From Chaetomium olivaceum (taxonomy: Eukaryota > Ascomycota > Sordariomycetes > Sordariales > Chaetomiaceae): DNA of 64,000 nt. The stretch covers positions 806,001 through 870,000 of the forward strand of contig JAYWVB010000004.1 of the NCBI GenBank assembly GCA_039881045.1, read 5' to 3'. The position numbers and the translations under genes are program-made. Shown here one piece after another: positions 33,559 to 44,953 of the stretch. Every line of letters begins with the position of its first letter. Positions within the stretch are counted from its first letter, which is position 1. The notes under the pieces were generated by a model, which made no database searches, was not told where the DNA came from, and saw only the letters and a program-made list of their open reading frames with translations.

Positions 33559-35995
33559 ATGACCTCTGGGCCAACGACGACCCAGCTGGGCCGCCAGTTT
33601 TGGGGCTCGATCCGCAGTTCCGTTACAATCCTCACCCCAAGACTCTCGACACGCCGCCCGCTCCCAAACCAACCATCGGCGGGGCAGTCTTTATTCAACA
33701 CATCACACGGCCAGAACACCCGCTTCTTCCATACTGCCCGACGATTCTTCCAACCCCACCCGTCACGGGTCTCGCCCAAAAATGTCCGAAAGAGCTGCAC
33801 CTCCGGCGGCCTGCTTCTGCTCGGATTGAGTTCCAGTCCGTCATCTACAAGTGTGGTTGTAACAACATGCACCGCAGCGGCAGACTCGGCGCTCGTTGGT
33901 AGCTCTGGGCAGAGGGCGAATCTGAGCTATCTGGCTAAGCAGGCATGGCGTCGGAGCCGGCAAGCCAAGGGCGGACTAGGGCGCGCTGTAGGGTCTGGCA
34001 CAAGGGCGAGTAGCTCGGGGAGCTCGGGGACGAAGGGAGATGGGGAGAAGAGCAAGGTGGTTTCCTCGAAGCCGGGGCCGGAACCACCTCAACAGACCCC
34101 CACCAGGCCACCGGCCCCGGGGACTCCCGAGCACGAATCTTTGGCGGACTCCATGTCCAAATACTTGCATCTCCCGAAGATGCCGCATCGGCCGACAAAA
34201 GAGGAGCTACTTGCCGCCGCCAGCGGGTTCCGTCAACGCTTAAAAGTGCGGTTCAAATGGTTCTCTATCAGGAGTATGCGGCCGTGGAATGCAGACGAAT
34301 GGGGGGCATTCGTCTCATGGTTCTTGTTTGGGCACCTTGTGTGGATCTTGGTTGGGACCACTACCTTTTTCTCCCTCATCATTCTCACCATCAACACTGT
34401 ATTTGCCCAAGGTAGGCGTCCTATGTTCACCATCTTCAAGGGACAAGGCTAACGGGATATCAGAAACACTTGCCAAGTGGATCGGCGACTACCTCACCCA
34501 GTCGGCCGGCCTCACCGTCGTGTTCGAATCAGCCATCGTGCCGAAATGGAAAGACAACGTCATCACTTTCCGTAATGTTTTTGTCTCTCGACGACCGGGT
34601 CAGGGGAAGTCAACTGTGAAAAAGGGATCTTCCAACGCTGCTGCCGAAGCGGCCGCGGCCGCGGCAAGGAAGGCAGGCCTCGACACAGCCGTTGAGGAAG
34701 AAGACGACGGCAATTACACGCAGTTTGACGTGACAATCGACACGGTCAACGTCACTTTATCATTCCTCAAATGGTGGAACGGCAAGGGCCTCCTGAAAGA
34801 CGTCGAGGTCAAGGGCGTCCGAGGCGTGGTGGACAGGACATCGGTTCACTGGAATGGTGAAGTCGTGGACCCCCTCACGTACCGGCACGAGCACAACCCA
34901 GGAGATTTTGAGCTGGATCATTTCAGGATGGAAGATTTGTTGGTTACGATCCACCAACCGGGTGGCTTCCGTCCCTTTTCCGTCTCCATCTTCTCGTGCG
35001 AGCTCCCTCAGCTGAGGAAGCAGTGGCTCTTCTACGACTTCCTCTCCGCGTCACACATGTCGGGTTCGTACGACGGGTCATTATTCACCATTCACCCTCG
35101 CCAAATACACGGCATATCCTCTACTAGGGAGCAGCGCCAGGACGAATTCGGCGACTCATCCGTCTGGAAGAAATTCTCTCGGTTACGCATAGATGGGCTC
35201 AAGATCGACCACCTGAACCGTGGCGTCGAGGGCCCGTTCGGTTGGATCTACGAAGGCAACGTGGACATCGTGGCCGACGTCATGTTCCCAACCGATCCCG
35301 AAGAAGGCATCGGCAAAGTTGTAGCCGAGTTCTATGACAAGATGGAAGAAGCCGTGACAAGCAACCGCTACATCCAAATCCTCGACCACACCACCAACGG
35401 GCGCAACCGCAGACGCGAACGCGAACGCGACACCATCGACACCTCTACATCGAGCGTCTTCATGAGCAACAACCACAACGACCTCAACGCCACGCCTTAT
35501 TCCTCCCCCCTCGAAGAAGCCATCTCCACCCCATCCAGCCTCGCCGCCCCCACCCCATCCCCATCATCATCATCCTCCACAGAAAAAGCCGAAGAACAAG
35601 AAGCCGAAGAAGAAGAAGACACGCCCGCCTACCTCGTCATGGACATGCGTATCCACCTCAACGACGTGCGCGCCGCGGTGCCGCTCTTCAACAACCCGCA
35701 CATCAGCTACGTCAACCAGGCCCTCGTCCGCCCCATCGTCGCCTACATCAACGCCAAGCGCACCTACATCCCCATCACCTGCCGCATCGTCAAGCGCCTC
35801 ACCGACTTCGACGGCGCCTGGACAGTTTGGGACTGCGGCCTTATGGACGACACTAGTGCCGAGGTGTACTCGGCGTTTGCGCGCGACGTGGTCGACCAGC
35901 AGAGCCGGGTCAGGAGGTTTAAGCGGGTCGGGCTGTGGACGGTGAGTTTGGTCGTTCATGCGCTGTTGGCGGGGGTGGCGGGGGATTTGATGTAG
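33559..35995 (+). CDS. MDM31: Mitochondrial inner-membrane protein MDM31/32 family
   Basis: Mitochondrial distribution and morphology protein required for organelle shape and inheritance. Exons 33559-34411 and 34464-35995 give about 794 residues, longer than the yeast protein because of a long N-terminus. The N-terminus is Ser/Arg-rich and fits a mitochondrial presequence. A Pro/Ser linker precedes MPHRPTKEELLAAASGF, then RPWNADEWGAFVSWFLFGHL and the first membrane segment (ILVGTTTFFSLIILTINTVF). After the intron come WIGDYLTQSAGLTVVFESAI and NVTLSFLKWWNGKGLLKDVE, strong family hallmarks, then SFDYFLS-like YDFLSASHMSGSYDGSLFTI. A Ser/Glu-rich insert lies at about residues 630-680. The protein ends in a second hydrophobic segment (TVSLVVHALLAGVAGDLM). 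The start is the first ATG in the open frame. Confidence 0.88.
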
Positions 35996-36872
35996 AAGAA
36001 GAAGGTCTTTTTGGGGCTGGCGGGGTGGTGGTTGTTCTTTTCTCAACTCTGCGGCGTTTGGCTGGATGTGTACGAAAACAGGGAGGGAGGGGATCATAAA
36101 CAAAACAGGGAGGTTGGGGTTCGTGTTTCGTGTTGGTGGTCTTTTATTTTGGTTGCATGGGATGGCGCAAAACGGCGCTGTGGTTTTATGACGATATATC
36201 ATGAGGTTTTTGGGTGGTGGGGGCAAGTGACGTCTTTCCTTGCTAGGAGATGTCGCTGCTGGATGATAGGGCAGGGTGGGCGCGGTTCCAATACCCTACG
36301 GAGGTCATTGTTGTATGTACCTATCCATCAAGATACGTGGTCAAGAGTTACCATTTCGGGGGTATTTATTCTCGCCATATCTACGAATCGTCCACTCTAA
36401 TCCGTATAGGGAGAGCTTGAAGCCTGGCCAGCTATAGAGAAATCACATTACAATGTCCTTCTCACTTAACACCTGGATCTAACTATGGTATGTAGGCTGA
36501 AATAGCCAGGTTCGGACCGAAACAATCGAATTGTTGTTCGCTAGTGGAGCAATACTCTAAACACTGTCTTCAATTTCCCTACCCACAGACTACCACTCCC
36601 AAACGGATCAACGCGATCTTAGCGGACCTACGGACTATCCCCAGACGATCCCTTTCCCCCCATAACAATCCCTTGCGGGGACGACACTGTGTCTCAGCCG
36701 TGGCTCGACAAGCCTTAGGTGAGATTTCGTGCCGGCCCCGCGTAGGGCTTGCCCGTAGGTGTTGTTGCCGCTGATCGTGATACTACCGGCGAGGCCATCA
36801 CCTGCTCTCTTCCCTTGGGAGTCAAGCACATGGGGGCCGCCCGGCGAATTAACGGGTCATGGCGCTAGTCTT
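35996..36872. other. Intergenic between convergent genes
   Basis: 877 bp between the MDM31 and HCR1 stops. It holds 3' flanks of both. Nothing else is recognised. Confidence 0.6.
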
Positions 36873-38025
36873 TCACATAAAATCGTCGCTGAAAACAAAG
36901 GTTAGAGCACGGGGTTGAGGAACAAGAGCGTCAAAACCACTTACTCGCCAAAGCCAGCATCATCATCATCGTAGGTGGCCGTGTCCGCCACGCCACCACC
37001 ACGGCTGACGCCGGCAAGAGAAGTCTTAGTCTTAGCGGCCTTCGATTTCTTGCCGCCCTTATCAGCAGCCTTCTCTTCCTTCATCTTCTCGTTGCTGAGA
37101 GCAGTCAGGGAGCTGGCGATCTTCTTAATCTGGTCGCTCGGCAGGTCCTTGGAGAGTTGCTTGGTGAACTCCTGCAGGAAGAGGGTGTAGTGCGCCTTCT
37201 TGGAGCTGCTCGACAGGATGGGGCCCAAGACGTTGCGCAGCTGCTCAAATTGCGACTTTGTCCCCGGCTTAAACAGCGGCAGCGCCGACAGATCAACCGT
37301 CTTACTGGGATCGCTCGCGTCGATCGGGACGGCGCTTCCGGCCGTCGTCGCTTTGCGGTTGCTGCTGATGCCGATGCCACCAAAGAGATCCTCGGCGTGG
37401 CGCAGATCGGATTCCTTCTCGGTACGGCGGAGGCGCTCGCGCGCCTGTGCCTCGGTTTCCTCCTCACTGTCCTCGTCATCGGCCTCTGCCCTGGCGGCAC
37501 GCTCGGCCTGGCGCTCCGCTATCCTCTGGGCCTTGCTCTTCTTATTGGCGGCCGCCTCTGCTTCTGCCTTTGCCTTGGCTTCCGCGGCCTTCTTTGCCTT
37601 CTCGCGCTCCACTTCGGAGTCTTCGGCGGCATCCCATGATTCTAGAACCTACGACGGTTGTAGGTTAGTTCGGCGGTTTTTTGGTGTAGTTATCGGGAGG
37701 CCGTGGGGCGTTACACGTACATCGCTATCCTCAGCCTCCTCATCGTCGAACTTGCGGCGTGCTGCCCCGACTACGGGGGAGTTAGGGGCGGAGCTAGACT
37801 CCTCCTCCTCATCTTCTACAAGGGCTACGCGTCAGCATGGTTGCTTTCTGGGAGTTTGGAACTGGGCTCGTCGTATTGGTCTCGGATGCAGTTGGCGGGG
37901 CACATGTGAAGGCATCCACCCCGCCAAAAAACAGACCCCCCAGCGTCGAAAATGTGGCCTTCCGAAAAATCGCGGGGTAGAGAAACAAATCGCGACTTAC
38001 CCCACTGTTTGCGTGGACCGGGCAT
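36873..38025 (-). CDS. HCR1: Translation initiation factor eIF3 subunit J
   Basis: Loosely bound eIF3 subunit that helps 40S recruitment, start-site selection and recycling. Exons: 38001-38025 (MPGPRKQWG), 37721-37815, 36945-37648 and 36873-36888, total 279 residues. The acidic N-terminus has VVGAARRKFDDEEAEDSDVL and ESWDAAEDSEVEREKAK, followed by a long Lys/Glu/Ala coiled region and LFGGIGISSNRKATTAG. The conserved domain is LSALPLFKPGTKSQFEQLRN. The C-terminus depends on a last intron: its GTAAGT donor overlaps an in-frame TAA, so unspliced sequence would end …GFGE-stop, while splicing gives …GFGDDDFM-stop. The D-D-F-M ending is the conserved eIF3j terminus, so the spliced form is preferred. 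Confidence 0.9.
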
Positions 38026-39381
38026 GACTGCAGGCGTTTATCGGAGTTTGATGGACTGGTGATCTGGCGTCGTAATGTGAGGACTTCGGTATGAGAAATG
38101 CGCCGTGGTTAGGTAGAGAATGCGGTGGAAAGTTGTTGATTGGGTTCAAGGTTGGGCAGCCGACGAAAAGTTATTTGGGTGTGCCACCTTCGGCTTGCCC
38201 CTCCGTCCGTCTGTGCTTGTGACGGCGGGGTCCACACTCGAAACCCGAAACGATGAAACAGACTCGGACCTTGAAGACATCTTTGTGAAGACAAGGGATT
38301 GGATATAATCGAGTATCCTGGGTAGTCTCCTTCGAATCAACAGGTCAACTCCATAGCACCTTCAACCTCGCCTTTCCGTCTTTTCTCGTATCCTTTTCGT
38401 TTCGTTTTGGCTCCTCGTTTCCTTTCCTGGTGGGGATTTCGTGTTGGTCAGATCCGTATGGATCTCGACAGAATACCCAGGTACATATGTACTTCGATAT
38501 TGGCTCTTCCACGGCATCCGCGTTCTTATCCCTGTCGGGCAGATCTCCAGTTCCTTTGTTCCTGTCCTGGACGCTTCCTTCACTGCCGCAGGTCGTGCCT
38601 CATCCTGCTTCAGCCACAGCTTCAGATGTTTTGGTAACATCACAGATCTAAGATCCTCACAGTTTGGGCGTGCTCGTGTTGCCATTTGTTAGTGCTCGCC
38701 AAGACCTTCAATCGCAAGAGCGTGCCCGAGTCCGCCTTATGGTCCTTCTCCGTTCTCATACGCCATTTCATTGGCTCGAAATTCGCGCCGCTCAGGCCAC
38801 ACGAGCTGACAAGGCAGAATCCCACTGCCGGAAACGGAAAGGAGGTGTGCAGCCCTGCGGTGTGTGGCAGTGGCTGCCATCTGCCAGCCAGCCAGCCATG
38901 GCGCCCCCCCGCGCCGTTCGCTGCCTGGTGCGATTCTGGTTCCTGCACCTTAATGCCTGCTGCAGCTTTGCGGTGGACGGCAAGTCGGCGAGAGTGGTAG
39001 AGGCAGCCAATCGCTGAGCGCTGTCGCCAACAGCACCTGCCGCCTTCCAAACCGCACCCAAGTCCTACCAAGTCCTAAGCACGCGCGCCGTAGCGTGGGG
39101 ATTCTGGTTTTTGGTGACAAGAGCACGCATAGGACCTCGGTGACGATCCCGCAACCTCCCTCACGCCTCGTTGGCACCACGCAATCCACAAACAGAAATA
39201 TAGAAAAAAATGGGTGGCGGATGAGTTTGCTTCCTTTCGTTTGGATTCGTGCACCCATTGTCCGTTCTTCGCTTTTTTTTCCTCAAGCGTTGCCCCTCTT
39301 TCGGCCCTAGTTATTGGTTGCAGTTGGGGTCCGTTCGAGTTCGATTTGCGCCTGCCTGAGGTCAACACCATCATCAGTCAG
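38026..39381. other. Intergenic between divergent genes
   Basis: 1.36 kb shared upstream region of HCR1 and the zinc-finger gene. Short overlapping open frames on both strands have no domain resemblance. Nothing is called. Confidence 0.55.
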
Positions 39382-39577
39382 ATGGATAACAAGAAGCGTT
39401 TCGCCTCCCTCATGGAGGACCACTCGCTCTGGCCCGGCATGGCCGTCCGAAATGGCGGCCGGTCGGGGTCTCAAAGTGGGGATGAAAGCACATGCCCGGC
39501 ACCATCTAGCTCGGAGCTCCATCTCGAACCCGATCAAGACCACGATGCCCTGTCTTGCGTGTACGTATCGAGGTCGC

Positions 39578-39610
<33 letters not shown>

Positions 39611-42563
39611 CATTGTTGCTGTCCCAAGCCGAAGTAATGTTGGGCCTGACCATGTATACAGAACCAAAGAAACATCCCAAGAGGACTGTGCTAGGCACAG
39701 ATTCATCGTCTGGGCGGCGGTGAAGCGAAACTCGTCCACGCGCATGACTTCCGAGGAGCGATTGGAATGCCCGCTGCTGAGATGTACGCAGCGCTTTCCG
39801 GATCACGAATCGATGCTCAAACACCTAGCAAAGTGCAGGTATCTCGCTTCGGGGGAGTATTGGTGTTACGATCACATGAGGGTGGAACGCTTCGACGACC
39901 TCAAATGCAAAAGGTGTCTGGGCCACCCGTCGAAGAGGAGGAAGATGATGTCACTGGCCAAGAACTTCTTTCACTCGCTTGGGCATAAAGGCAAGAGAGG
40001 ACCCGGTGTTGGGTTTATCGAAGACGAAGCGTTGCTACAACCGCCACCGAGTTACGACTCCCTCAACATCCCCACCGACGCCAACGCGACCGAGTTGCCG
40101 TCGACCGAGATTCTCGAAATCGATTCCCTTGAGGTGCCCATCCTCGAACCCACCCCTGCGCCAGCTCCCCTCCTCGAGCCCACTCCGGCGCCAGCACCCG
40201 GTGATGGCATCGACCCCCAGGCTCTCCTCATACCTGCGGTTCCAGCCCTCCCCGAACTCGACTCGACCGAGACTTTCACTCAATGGCAACCTGGGTCGGG
40301 ATTTACGCCGTCGTCATATCCAATGTCGACCTATCCCTTCCAACCCGTAACAATGGGCACCCCTTCCACTTTCGACGCGCAACTCTTTGCTACCCCCCAA
40401 GATTCCGAGCTCCTAAGGGGTCCAACTTTCAGGTCTGCGCTGCAGTTGACCACCGCCGGTACACCCAACCGTCGCCAGGTCCCCCGACCGGCTCCCAGGC
40501 CGGCCCCTACGGTCCCGCGTAGCAGCATGGGCCTATCGCCCAGCTCGTCGGTTAGGTCGACAGCCAGCACCGACACCAACGCGAGCGCGGTGAGCTACGG
40601 CAGCTCGATGATCTCTTCGACCTCTGATTGGAGTGGAGTCTGGTCGATCGCCTCCGGCCTGGACACAAGCATGACTTCCCCAATCGAGGGCGTCGTGGCT
40701 GACGAATTGTTCGCGGATGTCTTGAACGGCGACCACAACGATGCCTGCCCCGGTTCCTTGCATGATTTCTTCTCGGAGCTCCCCGCCGATCTACCCATGC
40801 TCGATAACGCTTGCGACATGGCGTCGGATCCGCTTCTTGGGTTCCAAACCATGCCATCCTCCGGGCTGGCTCCTGCGCCGGGCATCGCACCAGTTGATGT
40901 TACTGCTCAGCCCATTGAGTTGGGCGAGCCGGAGGTTGAGCAAACGAACACGTGTTGCTCCGAGACGAAGTCGCTAGTGAGCTCGGCGTGGGACGCTCTG
41001 CAGGAGCACATCCTGTCGTCGATGGTGAAACTCCAGGGCCACAGGGGGAACTACATTGCCAACCAACTCAGCTCCATGTCGATTGAGACAGTCGCAGCGA
41101 CGGGTCTACGGGCTTTGCATGCGCTCATTGACGGTCAGCAGCCTTCATCGGCCAGCGATGCCCTGTGTTTGATTCACCTCGTCTACGCCTTTTCATTGGT
41201 GCTCCATGGGCAAGAAGCAGCCGACCGCGCCAGCAGCTTATTCGTACAATCTTTAGTTTATGTCAACGGGCTACCGCAAAACGACAGGAAACTTTACCAT
41301 CAAATAGTACTAAACATATGGCAACCGCCAAACTTTAACCCGGCCGAGGTCGGCCACCACCTTTCAGCAACGTCGAGCACCACATTTGGGCTTTCGCCCG
41401 ATCCCAAGGGGAAGTCACTTGAGAATTTTACGAGGCCGTTTGGGCGGCGAAACGACGCAGTACTTGCTGTGTCTCGTGATTTCCTTGATGGTATGTTTTA
41501 ACCCCCGACAAACCCATCACGGAACACGGCTAACCATGCACAGAACTTGAGATGAGCCTCTTGAACCAAGGCCCTCCTCCGCTAGATCCTCAAGGCCACG
41601 ACTTGCATATCGCGAATCTAAAAGACGTAAACCCAGCCGGTTCGATGGAGGGGGCATTGGTTTCGACCGCAAAAGACGTCTTGGCGATGCTTTCTCAACG
41701 ATTTAACGATGCCAGCCTCAAGACCATGCTTGTGGAGATCTATCAGAGGCTCTGCACCTGCTCCATTTGCAGCATTCGGCGTTTCGAAGTTGAGATCCTT
41801 CAGGCGGGCAAGGTGAGTTATTCTAACCAATGATCCAGTTGCCTTAGCTAACAATGAGATGCAGACTTGCCTGCCTACTGGGAAGTTTTTTGGCGATTTT
41901 GTTCCGAGCGTTAGAGAGTTGTGCGACCGAGTCTACGATCAACATGACGTGGGACCTTCACGACGCGACGTCTATCACGGTTTTGGTGTCAACTTGATCG
42001 AAAGTCTTGTATCGGAATTCGGGCGCTCAAACAGCAAACCGAGGACACCGCCACCCGACGACATAGATATGTTTTTGAACGATGTCTCTGAGGCAGGCGA
42101 CACACCGGCAAACCCGCAATCGGCCAACTTCCCAGGGCTCAACGATTTTGATTCGAAACCAATCCAGCTCCCCACGCCGACAGCCAGCCCTGGCGACAGC
42201 CCAGCCCGAAACTCGGCAGGCAGCCCGCCGGCAGAACAGACGCAGCAGCCATCAACCGAAACAGCGGAGCAGCAACAGGCAGGACAAAAAGTGAACGCGG
42301 ATTCGTGCTGCGACATCTGCGGGTACCGACCCAAGGGCGACCCGCAGTGGTTCAAGGGCAGCATGGCCAAGCACAGGAAGCTGCAGCACAGCACGGCACC
42401 GCCCAAGATCTACAAGTGTCCGTACCCCGGGTGCACGAGCCAGTACAAGAACCGACCGGACAACCTGCGGCAACACCAGATTGAGAAGAACCATTGGGTG
42501 CAAGGGGATGAGAGCACGCCGAGGCGGCCGAGCAAGAGGAAAAAGGTGGCGGAGGAGGATTAG
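39382..42563 (+). CDS. C2H2-type zinc-finger protein, putative transcription factor
   Basis: Large fungal nuclear-type protein of 991 residues. Exons 39382-39560, 39662-41490, 41544-41812 and 41865-42563, all GT-AG and in phase. An N-terminal finger-like module starts ECPLLRCTQRFPDHESMLKH and is followed by a Cys/His-rich extension (WCYDHM, LKCKRCLG) and a basic patch (PSKRRKMMSLAK). The middle is long, Pro/Ser/Thr-rich and acidic, with a duplicated LEPTPAPAP. A more helical region surrounds SSMSIETVAATGLRALHALI. Two C-terminal fingers follow: CDICGYRPKGDPQWFKGSMA with KHRKLQH, and KCPYPGCTSQYKNRPDNLRQ with HQIEKNHW. It ends in the basic tail RRPSKRKKVAEED. Target genes unknown. Confidence 0.82.
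39579..39610 (+). repeat. (GTT)n microsatellite in intron 1 of zinc-finger gene
   Basis: About ten uninterrupted GTT units inside intron 39561-39661. It is intronic, so length changes should not alter the protein. Confidence 0.9.
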
Positions 42564-43327
42564 GGTGTGGCTTTAAGGGGTTGGTTGGTAAGGGAATCGG
42601 GGTCTAGGGTTGGGGTTAAGGGGTTGGGGTGGTATTTATTTTGGATTTGAGCGTGTTCTTTTCTGGGCTTGTATAACTCATGATACCACTTTGCATAGCG
42701 ATGGATTTCGCGTGCTTGGAAACGGTTTTGGTTAACGGATAGATGCAGGATGGGCGAGTCCTGGTAATAAGAGCGGACTCGGCAGGGTCCAGTCTTAAAC
42801 ACTTGATTTATTGGAAAATTATGAATGATACATTCCGCGCGAGGTGCTGGAGACTGTTTTGAGATCATGTCTGGATGAGTTCCGATGGAACGGGTACTGT
42901 CGGCATCACTAGCACGGCTCACGGCGGTCAGCTGAGCTTATGTACCGCGTATGAACGAGTATTTCTCGGCCGTTGGTTGACAGGAGTAAATAAATACTCA
43001 TATCATACCATTCAACTCTGGCATCGAACAATCCCATTTTCCTTCATTAACTCACCTTTACTTCCCCGTGCGACTAACCCCTCAAGAGCAGAGATCGTAA
43101 GTGTATCGCCAGGCACATTACATCCACTCATACATTTATTTATGTACTTGTGTACCCCACTCACCTCGGGCCGCAAGTTGAAGTCAACTTCATCACCCCA
43201 CCACTAATCTCATATCATCTCTCATCTCATACACAGAAAGTCGTTCGGCACACCACACCAACCACCAACCCCTGAGACGCCGGTAAATAAAACAAACTGA
43301 AAACAAACCAAAATAACATCTGCCAAA
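42564..43327. other. Intergenic, zinc-finger gene to ribokinase
   Basis: 764 bp holding the zinc-finger gene 3' flank and the ribokinase promoter/5' UTR. No other gene is seen. Confidence 0.6.
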
Positions 43328-43820
43328 ATGGCCTCCATCCCGCACATCACCGTGCTCGGGTCGTTGAACATGGACCTGGTCGCGTACGTCCCGCACCGTA
43401 AGTCATGTTGTGTTTTCTCACCCACCAATTCACTAAACATCCCAACTCTTTCCGAGTTTTGTCGCTGTTCCCTCCCCCCCCCCCTATTTTCTATACCATT
43501 ATGTTGACTGACACACATACACACAACAGACCCCCTACCAGGCGAGACCCTCACGGCGGACGAGTTCGCAACGTCCCCGGGCGGGAAGGGGGCGAATCAG
43601 GCGGTGGCGTGGTATGTTCTGACTCTTTTTTTTCTGAGAAGGGAAGGGAGGGAGAATGCGATTGTGGTAACAGATGGGCTTTTGGGTGGATAGAGTGCTG
43701 ACGTTGCTTCACTGGATAGTGCGAAGCTCTCGCGTGCGAGGCCAACGCCGGGTGTTCATGCGGAGGAGACGGCGAGGGTGGCTATGGTTGGGTGGTAAGT
43801 CATTGCTATATTTTGGTTCT

Positions 43821-43853
<33 letters not shown>

Positions 43854-44769
43854 GATGGGGGGAAACGTCTAGGCATTTCTCTCTGCCACCAAGCCCCCCC
43901 CCCCATACGGGGACGGTGGACCGCACAGAAAACCCCCCTTTCCTCTGACACATAGACACACCATCCCCATAACCCACCTCCAACACTCCACTAACCCCCT
44001 CCCCCCCCCGCAGCGTCGGCGCCGACGGCCACGGCACGCAACTCCAAGCCAGCCTCACCAGCTACGGCGTCTCCGTGTCCGGCGTGTCCGCGCGGCAGGA
44101 CCTCAAGACGGGCGTCGCCCTCATCATCGTCGACAAGCCCACCGGCGAGAACCGCATCGTGCTGTCCCCGGGCGCCAACCACGCCCTCCAGCCCGCCGAC
44201 GTCCACTCCCTCGACCTCCTGCGGTCTGACAACCGCCTGCCCGACCTCCTGATCATGCAGCTCGAGATCCCCTTCGCCACCGTCCTCGCCGCGTTAGCCG
44301 CCGCGCGCGCCGAGCGCGTCGACGTCCTGCTCAACCCCGCCCGGCGCGGCCCTTGCCGGCCGAAGCTTACCTCGGCCTGGCCCATCTGGTGGTCAACGAG
44401 ACGGAGGCGGCGATCCTGGGCGGCGTGGAGGAGCGCGCGCTGGACGACGAGGCCGGGCTGGAGGCGGTGGCGGGGGTTTGTGGCGCGCGGCGTGCAGAAT
44501 GTGATCATCACGCTGGGCGGGCGCGGGTGTATTATAGGAGTGGGGATGGGAGGAAGGGGTTGGTGCCGGCGGAGAAGGCGGCGGTGGTGGATACCACGGC
44601 GGCGGGGGATACCTTTGTGGGGAGATATGCGCTGGATGTGGTGGGGAGGAAGGGGGAGGAGGGGTTTGATATTGAGGCGGCGGTTAGGAGGGCGAACAAG
44701 GCCGCGGCGAAGACGGTGGAGAGGGCGGGCGCGCAGGACTCGATTCCGTGGAGGGATGAGCTGGAGTAG
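43328..44769 (+). CDS. RBK1: Ribokinase (PfkB family), with three apparent single-base frame breaks
   Basis: Phosphorylates D-ribose to ribose-5-phosphate in the cytosol. Exons 43328-43397, 43530-43611, 43720-43794 and 44014-44769. Motifs: TVLGSLNMDLVAYVPH at the start, then TSPGGKGANQAVAC (PfkB signature 1), AMVGCVGADGHG, TGENRIVLSPGANHAL, LPAEAYLGLAHLVVNETEAA, GVQNVIITLGGRG, and the catalytic VVDTTAAGDTFVGRYALD (signature 2). The last four are distributed over two frames. The breaks sit at the C3 run 44340-44342, the G5 run 44472-44476 and the G3 run 44525-44527, and each is repaired by one base. All active-site motifs are intact, so I favour sequence error over pseudogene. Repaired length is about 320 residues. 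Confidence 0.82.
43825..43853 (+). repeat. T29 homopolymer in ribokinase intron 3
   Basis: An uninterrupted run of 29 T inside intron 43795-44013. It lies far from the branch site and acceptor. The true length is uncertain in any sequencing technology. Confidence 0.9.
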
Positions 44770-44953
44770 GAAAGGGGGGTTGGGTGGTGGTGGTGGCTGG
44801 GGTGGTGACTGGGATGGTTGAGAGGGCGGGCATGACATGTAAATACGGCATTGCATGGCAAGGGGTGCATACAGACTTGGTTTTGCTTTGCTGCATTGCA
44901 CTCTTCATTTCAGTCAAATCGCTGCTTGTGCTACCTGACTACAAGGCCCTAAT

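Noticed and set aside
33534..33902. Separate small plus-strand open frame overlapping the start of MDM31
   Set aside because: It overlaps the MDM31 N-terminal exon in another frame and has no family resemblance. MDM31 provides a full explanation of the region.
44280..44620. Ribokinase as a pseudogene or a programmed-frameshift gene
   Set aside because: Three breaks within 200 bp, each at a G/C run and each repaired by one base, together with intact catalytic motifs and similar breaks in unrelated genes, make sequence error the simpler reading. No slippery-site and pseudoknot logic is visible.
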